Shown here: piece by piece, positions 8,222 to 17,446 of the stretch
How the letters are laid out: every line of letters begins with the position of its first letter
Numbering within the stretch: position 1 is the stretch's first letter
Assembly (NCBI GenBank): GCA_900540375.1
Contig: UQFS01000026.1
Location: 1-52,661, forward strand
DNA: 52,661 nucleotides
Source of the DNA: an uncultured Prevotella sp.
GTDB lineage: Bacteria > Bacteroidota > Bacteroidia > Bacteroidales > Bacteroidaceae
Reading direction: 5' to 3'
Program-made: the position numbers and the translations under genes
Notes under the pieces: generated by a model
Database searches by the model: none
The model's input: only the letters and a program-made list of their open reading frames with translations
What the model was told of the DNA's origin: nothing

Positions 8222-11014
8222 ATGCTTTATAAGTTCTCTCTCGTCATGGGTTGTCTCCTTAGTGGGGCGACCCTTTTTGCCCATCCCTCGTCGTTACTGT
8301 TTGACAACCAAGTGGTGACAGGACGGTTGGACAATGGCATCACCTACATGATTCGCCACAATGCCACCCCGCGCCATCAAGCTTGCTTCTATCTCATCAA
8401 CGGCATCGGCGCCTTAGCAGAGAAATCTGGTGAGCACGGCATGGCGCACTATCTGGAACATCAGATGTTTCAGGGCACGAAGCACTTTCCCGGCCACAGC
8501 ATGATTGCCATGCTGGAGCGCCACGGCGTGCTATATGGCTACGACATCAACGCCCATACTTCCGAAAACGAGACAGTCTACACACTCAGTCATGTACCTA
8601 CACAGGACACAAAGCTCTTAGACTCTTGTCTGATGGTCATGGCCGATTGGACGTATGCACTCGAGCTTAAGGACGAACGTATCGAGCACGAGCGCGGACC
8701 GATCCTCGGCGAGATGGCTATCCGAGACACACCGGAAAATCATATCAAAACAATATGGGCCAACACGCTTCTGAAAGGAACAGCCTATGACCATCACGAT
8801 GTCATGGGGACGTTGGAAGACGTAAAGTCGATCACTCCAGCTGGCTTGCGCGCCTTCTATGACAGTTGGCATAACCCTGCACAACTCGATGTCGTCGTTG
8901 TTGGCGACTTCGATGTGAAGCAGATGGAGCAAGCAGTCAAGCGTATTCTCTCTGCAGCGCCCATGGGCGACAAAAGTCAGCCGCGCCCGTTCTTTGCCAT
9001 TCCAAACCATGACTCGTTGACTTATTGCCTTGCTACTGACAAAGGCGAACAGGGCGAGTCGGTGATGATCATCAATATCATCCGCGACACGCCGGAAGAT
9101 CAGAAGTCCACAAAAGGCTATCTCGTGAAACAGATCATGGGACAGCTCATCAACAAAATGGGAGCAACACGCATGAACCAGATAAGCCGTGAGCAAGGTT
9201 CGCCCTTCCAAGGGGCAGGCATCTCCCTGCTACCGTTGAAGCGTGGATACTTCACTTATCAGATCGGAGCGTCGATGGCACAGAAGGGAAACGAAGCACG
9301 TGGCGTACGTATGCTCTTTTTAGAATATGAGCGACTGAAAAGAATCGGCTTCACACAGGAAGAGTTCAAGCGTGCCAAAGACTGGATGCTCACCAACAAC
9401 CGTCAATCGGAAGGTAACAACAAGAGCAATGACGACATAGCAAAAATGCTCGAACAGCACTATCTCGAAGGCGAACCTGTCATCGACTTTAATAAGTGGT
9501 ATGCCTTTGAGCGCAATGTTCTTGACACACTTTCACTGTCTACGGTCAATAGCCTCATCCGTTCGTGGAGCACCGACCGCAACATGTCGGTGGTCATCAC
9601 CGGACCGGAAAGCCTCTCCTACCCTTCCAAAGAGGATGTGACTGACATCTTCGACCAGGTGAAGAAGGTCAACTATAAAGGTTTTCCCTTTGAGTTGAAA
9701 CCGGAGACACCGCTCGCTGACCTCACCATGACACAGCCGAAAGCCGGTCGCATCGTCAAAGAGACAGTCAACAAAGTAAAGAACATGACCACTTGGAAGC
9801 TCTCAAATGGTGCCACTGTCATCTACAAGCAGACTTCTTTTGATAAAACCAAGATCTGTCTGCGTGCCGTACGTCCCGGTGGTCAGTCGATGTTCAGCGT
9901 GAAAGAATTGCCATCAGCGCAAGTCGCCACGATGTTCGTGGAGGCTGGTGGCATCGGCAATCTATCTTCCTCACAGCTCAACCGTCTGCAGGAGGCAAAA
10001 GGCTTCAAGTGCGACAGCAAGATTTACGAATACAGCGAGCGCATGGAGGGTGCCGCACTGCCGGGCAGCGTGGAAAAGATGCTGCAACTGATGTACCTTC
10101 GCTTCACCGCACCTGTCATCGACACCTCACTCATCAACGGTTCTATCAAACAGAACCAGATGTATGCTCACTTACCTATGGGTGCCCAACAGAAGTTGGA
10201 AGACTCTGTGGCTATCATCCGTGGTGGTTACAGCCCGCGCATCCTCAGCCAGCACGGCGACTATTTCGACAACATCACGTCAGCATCCATCATGGACGCC
10301 TACAGCCGTTGCTTCGGTTCGGCCCGTGGCTTCACCTTCGTCCTCACCGGTTCGCAGCCCGCTGCTACATATAAGCAGCTCGTGGAACAGTACATTGCCT
10401 CGTTGCCCGGTAAGGGTAATCCGACACAGTGGGTTGACAACAAGATGTACGGCTATCAAGGCTTCACGGAGCGCACGGTCAACACAGGGGCCATGGGACA
10501 ATATGCTTATGATGTTCTCGGCATCAGTGTACCCATGCCTTACTCTCCGCTCAACGAACTGCAAAACCGTATCGTCAGCCGCATCTTCCAGCAGCGCGCT
10601 ATGAACCAGTTGCGTGAGAAGGAAGGCGATGTCTATACCATCAACGTGGGGCAGGAGAGTCAGGCTATTCCTCGTGGCGCTTTCGAGATTTCATCTGAGT
10701 TCCAGGCTGACACGCTCCGTGCCGCTACCTTATTAAATAAGGTGTATGGCATCTGGGAGAACCTCGTGAAGAATGGTGTCACCGCCAACGAGACCAAAAA
10801 GGCGTTAGCCTACTTTACCAAGGTCTATACCGAGAATGATGACAAGGCCGACAAATGGGCAGATGCCATTGCCGAAGATGTTGTCAACGGCACCTCTCTG
10901 CTCAATGCCGGCAACTATAACGTTTGTGCCAAGCAGGTGAACGTTTCGTCTCTCAACGCTTACATCAAGGCGATGGACAACAAAAAGAATGTGGTGAAAC
11001 TCATCTTCAGATAA
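8222..11014 (+). CDS. M16-family zinc metallopeptidase
   Basis: A 930-residue secreted or periplasmic M16 (pitrilysin/insulinase-like) peptidase. Residues 1-20 form a signal peptide. The inverted zinc motif HxxEH is intact as HYLEH (His76, Glu79, His80). The third ligand lies in the region ERIEHERGPILGE (about residues 152-164). Two M16 halves follow (about 30-480 and 520-930), and the second lacks the zinc motif, as expected for the inactive half. Relatives usually have 930-950 residues, so the gene is complete. It starts 30 bp after the TlpA-like frame and was probably cotranscribed with it. A strong hairpin terminator follows at 11167. Confidence 0.92.
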   Translation: MLYKFSLVMGCLLSGATLFAHPSSLLFDNQVVTGRLDNGITYMIRHNATPRHQACFYLINGIGALAEKSGEHGMAHYLEHQMFQGTKHFPGHSMIAMLERHGVLYGYDINAHTSENETVYTLSHVPTQDTKLLDSCLMVMADWTYALELKDERIEHERGPILGEMAIRDTPENHIKTIWANTLLKGTAYDHHDVMGTLEDVKSITPAGLRAFYDSWHNPAQLDVVVVGDFDVKQMEQAVKRILSAAPMGDKSQPRPFFAIPNHDSLTYCLATDKGEQGESVMIINIIRDTPEDQKSTKGYLVKQIMGQLINKMGATRMNQISREQGSPFQGAGISLLPLKRGYFTYQIGASMAQKGNEARGVRMLFLEYERLKRIGFTQEEFKRAKDWMLTNNRQSEGNNKSNDDIAKMLEQHYLEGEPVIDFNKWYAFERNVLDTLSLSTVNSLIRSWSTDRNMSVVITGPESLSYPSKEDVTDIFDQVKKVNYKGFPFELKPETPLADLTMTQPKAGRIVKETVNKVKNMTTWKLSNGATVIYKQTSFDKTKICLRAVRPGGQSMFSVKELPSAQVATMFVEAGGIGNLSSSQLNRLQEAKGFKCDSKIYEYSERMEGAALPGSVEKMLQLMYLRFTAPVIDTSLINGSIKQNQMYAHLPMGAQQKLEDSVAIIRGGYSPRILSQHGDYFDNITSASIMDAYSRCFGSARGFTFVLTGSQPAATYKQLVEQYIASLPGKGNPTQWVDNKMYGYQGFTERTVNTGAMGQYAYDVLGISVPMPYSPLNELQNRIVSRIFQQRAMNQLREKEGDVYTINVGQESQAIPRGAFEISSEFQADTLRAATLLNKVYGIWENLVKNGVTANETKKALAYFTKVYTENDDKADKWADAIAEDVVNGTSLLNAGNYNVCAKQVNVSSLNAYIKAMDNKKNVVKLIFR

Positions 11015-11166
11015 GATAGAAACAGACTCGATATCATGAAGAATAGACTTTCTTGAGATATTTCGTATAAGTATAGTGATTATTATTAGGTATCCAGTTT
11101 GTGGATTCAAGATTGATGGAGGATAACACGCAGAGTCCAAAACTTTAGGTAACAGATTCTAACTTG

Positions 11167-11205
11167 TCCCTCCTGTCGTAGCGATGACAGGAGGGATCAT
11201 TTTTA
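11167..11205 (+). terminator. Rho-independent terminator after the M16 gene
   Basis: An 11-bp perfect stem (TCCCTCCTGTC at 11167-11177 pairing with GACAGGAGGGA at 11186-11196) has an 8-nt loop. A T-rich stretch follows (11200-11205). Confidence 0.8.
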
Positions 11206-11344
11206 TTCTTCATAGCTTTCCATCATCCGTTTTTCATCTGCTCTCGCTTCCATCCCGACAAACATACAGTAGATAAATGAAAGATAGCCTCATCGACTTT
11301 GCAAAGATCACAATTCAACATTAATTGATAATAAAAACACGCCC

Positions 11345-11378
11345 TTTGCTTCATTTCTCGTTTTTTTTCGTAGTTTTG
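11345..11378 (+). promoter_or_regulatory. Promoter of the ECF sigma gene
   Basis: TTTG (11345-11348) and TAGTTTTG (11371-11378) match the Bacteroidetes -33/-7 consensus with a 22-bp spacer. The -7 box ends only 25 bp before the TTG start at 11404. This implies a very short leader and supports that start. Confidence 0.6.
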
Positions 11379-11403
11379 TAAACTGAGAAAGAAGAAAAAC
11401 ATC

Positions 11404-11952
11404 TTGGAGAAAGAGAAAGAATTTGAGGAGTTTTTCAAGGCGCATTACCAGCACGCCCGCCACTTCGCCCGTCAGATGATAGGTGACGAGGAGACATGTC
11501 GCGACATTGTGGAGGATTCCTTTGAGATTCTTTGGAAACGGTTCAACGAGATAGAGCCGGACAAGCGGGTAGGTTTCATCTTCCGCCTCGTACGCTTCCG
11601 GTGCGCTGATCATGTGCGACACAGTCAGACGACCACACTCTACGCCCAGCGCTACCTGCAAGAACAGTCGGAAGCCACAGACCCACACGCTGCAAACCCA
11701 CGGGAGGAACGCATCAATAAGATGATGACGCTCATGGATCAGCTGTCGCCCAAGACAAGGGAGATCCTCACCGAATGCTATTTCAACCACCACAGCTACA
11801 ACGAGGTGGCGGAGAAATACGGCATCTCGACGAGTGCCGTAAAGAAGCACATGATGCAGGCGCTGAAATTTTTCCGCGAAAACATGGTTAAAGAGTCTAA
11901 AAAGAGTGATCAAGGGGTACCTTATCATAAGGTGTTTCCGATAAGAAAATAG
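11404..11952 (+). CDS. ECF RNA polymerase sigma factor (Bacteroidetes type)
   Basis: A 182-residue sigma-70 family factor of the extracytoplasmic-function group. Region 2 spans about residues 8-80 (FFKAHYQHARHFARQMIGDE, DIVEDSFEILWKRF). Region 4 spans about 110-165 (LSPKTREILTECYFNH, YNEVAEKYGISTSAVKKH). The start is a TTG at 11404, which the nearby promoter supports. Twelve bases after its stop comes the FecR-like gene, giving the usual sigma/anti-sigma pair that answers a TonB-dependent transporter signal. No SusC-type receptor follows here, because the next gene (menA) faces the other way. Confidence 0.88.
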   Translation: MEKEKEFEEFFKAHYQHARHFARQMIGDEETCRDIVEDSFEILWKRFNEIEPDKRVGFIFRLVRFRCADHVRHSQTTTLYAQRYLQEQSEATDPHAANPREERINKMMTLMDQLSPKTREILTECYFNHHSYNEVAEKYGISTSAVKKHMMQALKFFRENMVKESKKSDQGVPYHKVFPIRK

Positions 11953-11964
11953 ACAAGGAATCAA

Positions 11965-13273
11965 ATGCCAGATAGAAAAAGAGAAATAGACGAACACATG
12001 CAGGAGGCCATTGACAAGTTCGATGCCGACAGCAAGCTCACCGACAAGGAGTGGAGCGACCTGGACCCAGACGTCCAGGACGACCTCGCATTGCTTGCCG
12101 AAATCGGTGAGGCGGTGTGTCGCGTCTCTTCTACTTCTCAGGCAGAAGATGCCGATACTGACCTCGCCTGGGAAAGAATGAAAGCGCGAATGGCCAACGA
12201 CCATCTGCAAGAGGCCCAAGCTAAAGAGGAAGAAAAAAAAGAAAAAAGAAGTTAAGGAGATAGAAGTCAAGCCTGTATACACCAAAGAGGAAAAGACTAA
12301 AGAAACTCAGCTTGACAAGAAGAAGACAAAAACAAGGAAGCTGTGCATTGTCTATTATTCTATCGCTGCTGTGGCCGCTGCCCTCTTGTTGCTCTTCCTC
12401 ATTTCAAAACCAGAAGAAGGCGGACAAGGCTTGCGCTCTGTAGCAACATTGACACAAAAGGCGAGCATCTCCGCAAGCAAAGAAAATAAGAAGGCAGACA
12501 CAGCAGCAGCAGTCTCCAAGTCTGCCACAAAGGGCAACACCACAGCAACAGTCACCTGTACGGCCATGGCACGCCGCAGTTTAGGCAATGCCACACAGTT
12601 GATCATGGAACTGCAAAATCAAGGATACGCTGTTGACGGTCAGGTGCAGCGCTCCTCGCAGCCTGTACAACCGGGCAAGTTGGGTAAGGTCGTACTTCCC
12701 GACGGCACGGAAGCCTATCTCTACGCTTCAAGCAAACTTACCTATCCATCATCTTTCGTCGGCGACACGCGTGACGTCGTACTGGAAGGTGAAGCTTACT
12801 TCAAGGTAACACACGACGCCTCGCATCCGTTTATCATCCACACCGCCAACGCCACGACCCGCGTGCTCGGTACAGAGCTGGACGTGCGCGCCTTTTATGG
12901 CGAACCACTACACGTTGCTCTCATCACCGGCGTGGCGGAAGTTGTCGGCGGCAACGATGTCTGCCGACTGAAACCTGGTGAAGGTGTGACACTGCAAGGA
13001 TCCAACTTGCTCAAACGGGAGGAGGACATGGATGTCTACGCCTATGCTTTGCGTGGTTTCATCTACGCCGACGATGCGCCCCTGGAGAACGTGCTGACCT
13101 CTTTGGCCCATTGGTATGGCATGAGCGTAAGCTATACCAACCGCAAGAATGCAAGCCGTCGCATCCACTTCTATATGCGGGGCAGTGACTCTCCGGAGCG
13201 TGCCGCAGAGTTGCTCAACAGCATGGGTGCCTTCGACGTGAGCGTCAAAGGCAACAGCTTCGTGGTTAACTGA
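11965..13273 (+). pseudogene. FecR-type anti-sigma factor, split by an A-tract frameshift
   Basis: Two frames form one protein. The first (11965-12255, 96 codons) holds the cytoplasmic sigma-binding region. The second continues without a stop from about 12242 through a Lys/Glu-rich linker, a membrane helix (about 12350-12400, SIAAVAAALLLLFLI), the FecR domain (LPDGTEAYLYASSKLTYPSS, VVLEGEAYFKVTHDASHPF) and a C-terminal DUF4974-like domain, ending at 13273. The frames join at an A8 run (12233-12240) followed by G and A6. Losing one base there restores a single protein of about 435 residues. The cause may be sequencing error, slippage-based switching or a real mutation. If genuine, the second part could start at a GTG at 12371 but would lack the sigma-binding part. 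It would restrain the neighbouring ECF factor. Confidence 0.8.
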
Positions 13274-13322
13274 TCATCCGCACTTTGTCTGATGATCCGT
13301 TAACCGCACAAAGAAATTTCTA

Positions 13323-14237
13323 TTAAAGAATCAACCCTACAGACGTAGTAACGCCGAAGAGGAACATGTTTCTGGCGGTTTCTCCCAACACCTTATTTAA
13401 TTCCCGTCCATGATCGATCTTCAACAGATGGGTAAAAGCCAGCGAATGCAATGGCAGATAGACGATCAACGGAAGAAGGAAAGCCCATAGATGACCTTCA
13501 ACAATGAAGACGACATTCAACAGCAACGCCACAACGCCGGACAGGAGATAGAGCATCTCACCTCCCCGATGGCCGACTCTGACGACCAACGTCATCTTTC
13601 CGTCGCGCCGGTCGTTGTCGATGTCGCGATTGTTGTTTATTAATAATAAGGTGTCGATGACAAAGCCGCAGGCCAACGAAGCCAGGAACACGGTCAGCGT
13701 CACCGTTCGCGGACCTTCCGGCAGACAGAGATAATAGGTCAGACAAACGGGAACGATGCCAAAGAACACCAGCACGAGCATGTCGCCCAAGCCCAAATAA
13801 GAGAGCCGGGTGGTATAAAGAAAGCAGAAGAGCACGCACAGCGCACCGACGAGAATCATCTCCAGTCCGCCAAACAACACCAATGGCAAGCCGACAGCAC
13901 AACCGAGTGCCGTGGTGATGAGCAGTGCCTTGCGCATAGCACCTTCGGTCACCCACCCCATTGAGCAGGCACGCTGTGGGCCGAGTCGCGTTGCCGCATC
14001 GTCGTTGCCACGCTTAAAATCGAAATAGTCATTGACGAAGTTGGCATCAATCTGCATGATAAATGCAAAGAGAAAGCACAGCACACAAGGCAACCAGGCT
14101 ATCGCCCAACCATGATCAGCAATCGTCAATGCCGTACCGATCATCACCGGCACAGCAGCTCCCGTCAATGTCTTGGGACGTGCAGCCAGCAGCCAGGCAC
14201 GAAAGGAATTGGTTTTCACATTATTTTCTTCTATCAT
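13323..14237 (-). CDS. menA: 1,4-dihydroxy-2-naphthoate polyprenyltransferase
   Basis: A 304-residue UbiA-superfamily membrane enzyme that attaches the polyprenyl tail to 1,4-dihydroxy-2-naphthoate in menaquinone synthesis. The two prenyl-diphosphate/Mg-binding Asp-rich motifs are present: NFVNDYFDFKRGND (residues 66-79), and NNNRDIDNDRRDGKMTL near residue 200. About eight hydrophobic helices surround them. The length matches MenA (about 290-310). It is a single gene on the minus strand, convergent with the FecR gene; only about 50 bp separate the two stops. Menaquinone is the respiratory quinone of Bacteroidales. Confidence 0.92.
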   Translation of the reverse strand: MIEENNVKTNSFRAWLLAARPKTLTGAAVPVMIGTALTIADHGWAIAWLPCVLCFLFAFIMQIDANFVNDYFDFKRGNDDAATRLGPQRACSMGWVTEGAMRKALLITTALGCAVGLPLVLFGGLEMILVGALCVLFCFLYTTRLSYLGLGDMLVLVFFGIVPVCLTYYLCLPEGPRTVTLTVFLASLACGFVIDTLLLINNNRDIDNDRRDGKMTLVVRVGHRGGEMLYLLSGVVALLLNVVFIVEGHLWAFLLPLIVYLPLHSLAFTHLLKIDHGRELNKVLGETARNMFLFGVTTSVGLIL

Positions 14238-14303
14238 CTTCTTGTCTCTATTAAATGAGTCGCTCAGTTTGAAGGTTTGTCTTTCTTACTGGCAGAATTC
14301 ATC

Positions 14304-14346
14304 AAAAAAGAGCCTCAGTCCACGACACATATCGTCGACTGAGGCT
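14304..14346 (-). terminator. Terminator after asnS
   Basis: A 10-bp stem (AGCCTCAGTC at 14311-14320 with GACTGAGGCT at 14337-14346) is followed on the minus strand by T6 (complement of 14304-14309). It lies just after the asnS stop. TTTT also follows on the plus strand. Confidence 0.8.
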
Positions 14347-14367
14347 TTTATCTATGTTTCAACAAGC

Positions 14368-15759
14368 TTAGAACTCAGCGTTCTTCGGTGTACGTGGGAA
14401 AGGAATGACGTCACGGATGTTCTGCATACCCGTCACGAAGAGGATCAGACGCTCAAATCCCAAGCCGAAACCAGCGTGAGGACAAGAACCGAACTTACGT
14501 GTATCAAGATACCACTTATAGTTGTTCTCATCCATACCGCGTGCCTCGATCTCGTCGAGCAGCTTCTGATAGTTCTCCTCACGGACCGAACCGCCGATGA
14601 TCTCGCCAATACGTGGGAAGAGCACGTCGGTGCCCTGCATCGTCTTGCCGTCGGCATTCTTCTTCATATAGAATGCCTTGATCTCGGAAGGATAGTCGGT
14701 CATGATCACCGGACGCTTGAAGTGCTCCTCCACGAGGAAGCGCTCATGCTCACTGCTGAGATCCATGCCCCAACCGGTGACAGGGAATTCGAACTTATGT
14801 CCGTCTTTGACAGCCTGCTCGAGGATGCGGATGCCTTCGGTATAAGGCAGACGTACGAAGTCATCCTTGATGACAGACTCCAACGTAGCGATCAGCGTCT
14901 TGTTGATCATCTTGTTGAGGAACTCCAAGTCGTCCTTGCAGTTGTCCAAAGCCCACTTCACACAGTACTTGATGAAGTCTTCCTCAAGATCCATCAGCTC
15001 GTCCTTGTCGATGAAGGCAACCTCCGGCTCGATCATCCAGAACTCAGCGAGGTGACGCGGTGTATTGCTGTTCTCGGCACGGAAGGTAGGACCGAAGGTG
15101 TAGATAGCACCCAAGGCTGTTGCACCGAGCTCACCCTCGAGCTGTCCGCTCACGGTAAGGTTGGTCTTGCGTCCGAAGAAGTCCTTGTCGTACTCTACCT
15201 TGCCATTCTTGGCCACACGGTCGAGATCGAGGGTAGTCACCTGGAACATCGATCCGGCACCCTCAGCGTCACTGGCAGTGATCAGCGGCGTGTTGAAATA
15301 GTAGAAGCCGTGGTCATGGAAATACTTATGGATGGCGATGGCCATGTTGTGACGGATGCGGAAGACAGCACCGAAAGTGTTTGTACGCAGACGCAGATGA
15401 GCGTACTGGCGCATATACTCAAAGCTCTGACCTTTCTTCTGCATCGGATAGTCGCTCGGGCAGCCGCCGTAGAGCTCCAGCTCAGAAGCCTGGACCTCGC
15501 AGGTCTGTCCTTTGCCCTGGCTTTCCACGAGCTTACCGGTGGCACGGATGCACGCACCGGTAGTGATGCTCTTGAGCAACTCCTCATCCACCGTCGAGGG
15601 ATCAACGACAATCTGAATGTTCTTAATGGTCGAACCATCGTTCAAGGCAATGAAGTCCACAGCCTTGCTGCTACGATGCGAGCGCACCCAGCCTTTGACA
15701 GTCATCTCTTTTCCAAAGTCGGTGCTCCGCAGGGCATCAACCACTTTTGTTCTACTCAT
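14368..15759 (-). CDS. asnS: Asparaginyl-tRNA synthetase
   Basis: A 463-residue class II synthetase that charges tRNA-Asn. An OB-fold anticodon-binding domain occupies about residues 1-110 (VKGWVRSHRSSKAVDFIALN). The catalytic domain follows, with class II motif 2 in FGPTFRAENSNTPRHLAEFW and motif 3 near the C-terminus (HAGFGLGFERLI). The segment SDAEGAGSMFQVT is characteristic of AsnRS and separates it from AspRS. The length fits. It lies 47 bp downstream of the pseudouridine synthase gene on the same strand, so the two probably share a transcript that ends at the hairpin at 14304. Confidence 0.95.
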   Translation of the reverse strand: MSRTKVVDALRSTDFGKEMTVKGWVRSHRSSKAVDFIALNDGSTIKNIQIVVDPSTVDEELLKSITTGACIRATGKLVESQGKGQTCEVQASELELYGGCPSDYPMQKKGQSFEYMRQYAHLRLRTNTFGAVFRIRHNMAIAIHKYFHDHGFYYFNTPLITASDAEGAGSMFQVTTLDLDRVAKNGKVEYDKDFFGRKTNLTVSGQLEGELGATALGAIYTFGPTFRAENSNTPRHLAEFWMIEPEVAFIDKDELMDLEEDFIKYCVKWALDNCKDDLEFLNKMINKTLIATLESVIKDDFVRLPYTEGIRILEQAVKDGHKFEFPVTGWGMDLSSEHERFLVEEHFKRPVIMTDYPSEIKAFYMKKNADGKTMQGTDVLFPRIGEIIGGSVREENYQKLLDEIEARGMDENNYKWYLDTRKFGSCPHAGFGLGFERLILFVTGMQNIRDVIPFPRTPKNAEF

Positions 15760-15806
15760 AATTTGTCTCTCTTTGTTGATTCAAACATACTGTTCACTCA
15801 CTCTCA

Positions 15807-17333
15807 TTACTCGAACATGCCGCTGCGCAGCATCTCCACTTCTTTCTCAGTGAGGAAGCGCCAGTCGCCACGACGTACATTCTTCTTGGTCAGTCCGGCA
15901 AACTGCACGCGGTCGAGCTTCACAACGCGATAGCCCAGACTCTCGAAGATACGGCGCACGATGCGGTTCTTACCGCTGTGGATCTCAATGCCCACCTGAC
16001 TGTGGTCACGCTCGTCGGCATATTCGATAGCGTCGGCATGTACCTCGCCATCCTCCAGCTCAATGCCTTCGGCGATCTTCTGCAGATCTCCGGGAGCCAC
16101 GTTCTTGTCGAGGAAGACGTGATACACCTTTTTCTTGAGGAACTTAGGATGCGTCAGCTTGCTGGCGAGCTCACCGTCGTTGGTCAGCAACAGCACACCG
16201 GTGGTGTTGCGGTCCAGACGGCCTACAGGATAGATGCGCTCCGGGCAAGCGTCCTTCACGAGATCCATCACGGTCTTGCGCTGCTGAGGATCGTCGCTGG
16301 TGGTGACGTAGTCCTTCGGCTTGTTGAGCAGGACATAGACCTTCTTCTCAAGTGTGACGGGCTGATCGTGGAACTTCACGACATCGGAGCGGAGCACCTT
16401 GGTGCCGAGCTCGGTGACGACCTTGTCATTGACCGTCACCACGCCTGCCTGGATGAACTCATCAGCCTCACGACGAGAGCAGACGCCGGCGTTGGCCAGA
16501 TACTTGTTCAGACGGATCGGCTCGTTCGGGTCGATGTTCTCCTCCTTGTACTCGATACGCTTCTTCAAGCTATACTTAGCATTGGGATCGTATCCCGGAC
16601 GATGCTGTCCATAACCGCCCTGGCGATTGTAGCCGCCCTGACCCTGCTGACGATAACCACCCTGACGATAGCCGCCTTGCTGACGATAGCCGCCCTGCTG
16701 ACGAGACTGGTAGCCGCCTTGTCCCTGCTGACGATAGCCGCCCTGCTGACGAGGCTGATAGCCGCCTTGTCCCTGCTGGCGATAACCGCCTTGCTGACGA
16801 GGCTGGTAGCCGCCCTGCCCTTGCTGCCGGTAGCCACCCTGCTGACGAGGCTGATAGCCGCCCTGCTGGCGAGACTGATAGCCTCCCTGCTGACGAGGCT
16901 GATAACCGCCTTCACGCTGCTGATAGCCGCCTTCGCGCTGCTGATAGCCGCCTTCGCGCTGCTGATAGCCTCCCTCCTCATTATTATTGTTGTAGCGCTG
17001 ACGCTGCTGATAGCCACCCTGACGCTGCTGATAACCGCCTTGGCGCTGCTGATAGCCACCCTGGCGTTGCTGATAGCCGTTGTGGGGACGCTGCTCGCCA
17101 CCCATCAGGCCAGCACCGAAGCCCTCCGGACGGAAGCTGCTGCTTTCATCGCGGCTGACACTCTTGTCAGAACTGTAAGCGTGCTGTGTATGAATACGTG
17201 GGCGCTGTACGCGGCCATTGACATAATCTCTCTGATAACCCTGTTGTGGGCGATAGCCTTCACGGCTTGCATCGCTACTCTGCTTAGGTTGTGCGGACGA
17301 ATCCTGTGTGTTCTTTTCTAATTCTTCTGCCAT
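15807..17333 (-). CDS. RsuA/RluB-type rRNA pseudouridine synthase with Gln/Gly/Arg/Tyr repeat arm
   Basis: A 508-residue enzyme that isomerises a uridine in ribosomal RNA. Residues 1-84 are polar. Residues 85-245 are a low-complexity arm of GGYQxRQ-type repeats. An S4 RNA-binding domain follows at about 272-318 (IRLNKYLANAGVCSRREADE), then the synthase domain with catalytic Asp374 in PVGRLDRNTTG and the motif GKNRIVRRIFESLGYRVVKL. The enzyme core alone would be about 240 residues, typical for RsuA/RluB/RluE/RluF. The target uridine cannot be fixed. The arm, rich in Arg, Gly and Tyr, resembles RGG-like RNA-binding tails and probably adds non-specific RNA affinity. Similar arms occur on this enzyme in other Bacteroidetes. 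Confidence 0.9.
   Translation of the reverse strand: MAEELEKNTQDSSAQPKQSSDASREGYRPQQGYQRDYVNGRVQRPRIHTQHAYSSDKSVSRDESSSFRPEGFGAGLMGGEQRPHNGYQQRQGGYQQRQGGYQQRQGGYQQRQRYNNNNEEGGYQQREGGYQQREGGYQQREGGYQPRQQGGYQSRQQGGYQPRQQGGYRQQGQGGYQPRQQGGYRQQGQGGYQPRQQGGYRQQGQGGYQSRQQGGYRQQGGYRQGGYRQQGQGGYNRQGGYGQHRPGYDPNAKYSLKKRIEYKEENIDPNEPIRLNKYLANAGVCSRREADEFIQAGVVTVNDKVVTELGTKVLRSDVVKFHDQPVTLEKKVYVLLNKPKDYVTTSDDPQQRKTVMDLVKDACPERIYPVGRLDRNTTGVLLLTNDGELASKLTHPKFLKKKVYHVFLDKNVAPGDLQKIAEGIELEDGEVHADAIEYADERDHSQVGIEIHSGKNRIVRRIFESLGYRVVKLDRVQFAGLTKKNVRRGDWRFLTEKEVEMLRSGMFE
16599..17081 (-). repeat. Coding tandem repeats (21-, 24- and 48-bp units)
   Basis: About 480 bp of in-frame repeats lie inside the pseudouridine synthase gene. 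In protein terms there are four GGYQQRQ-like units, then three GGYQQRE, then GGYQPRQQ/GGYQSRQQ units. Three near-identical 16-residue units GGYQPRQQGGYRQQGQ follow (48 bp each), then a degenerate tail. All units are multiples of three, so changes in copy number keep the frame. Confidence 0.85.
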
Positions 17334-17446
17334 AATAATTACATTGTGTAGCCTCTCGGCTTACTTGTTAATACTAAAAAAATGAAACTCTAAAAAATGA
17401 TATTATTAATAATGTGTAATTTGAAAACGAATCTTTTCCCGTGCGA

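Noticed and set aside
14173..15933. Long open frame on the plus strand (586 codons) opposite asnS
   Set aside because: It is antisense to a clear asparaginyl-tRNA synthetase, has no family motif, and is open only because asnS avoids certain codons.
15978..17321. Leu/Ile/Ala-rich open frame (447 codons) opposite the pseudouridine synthase
   Set aside because: Its repetitive sequence mirrors the GGYQ repeats on the coding strand. It has no signal, start context or known domain.
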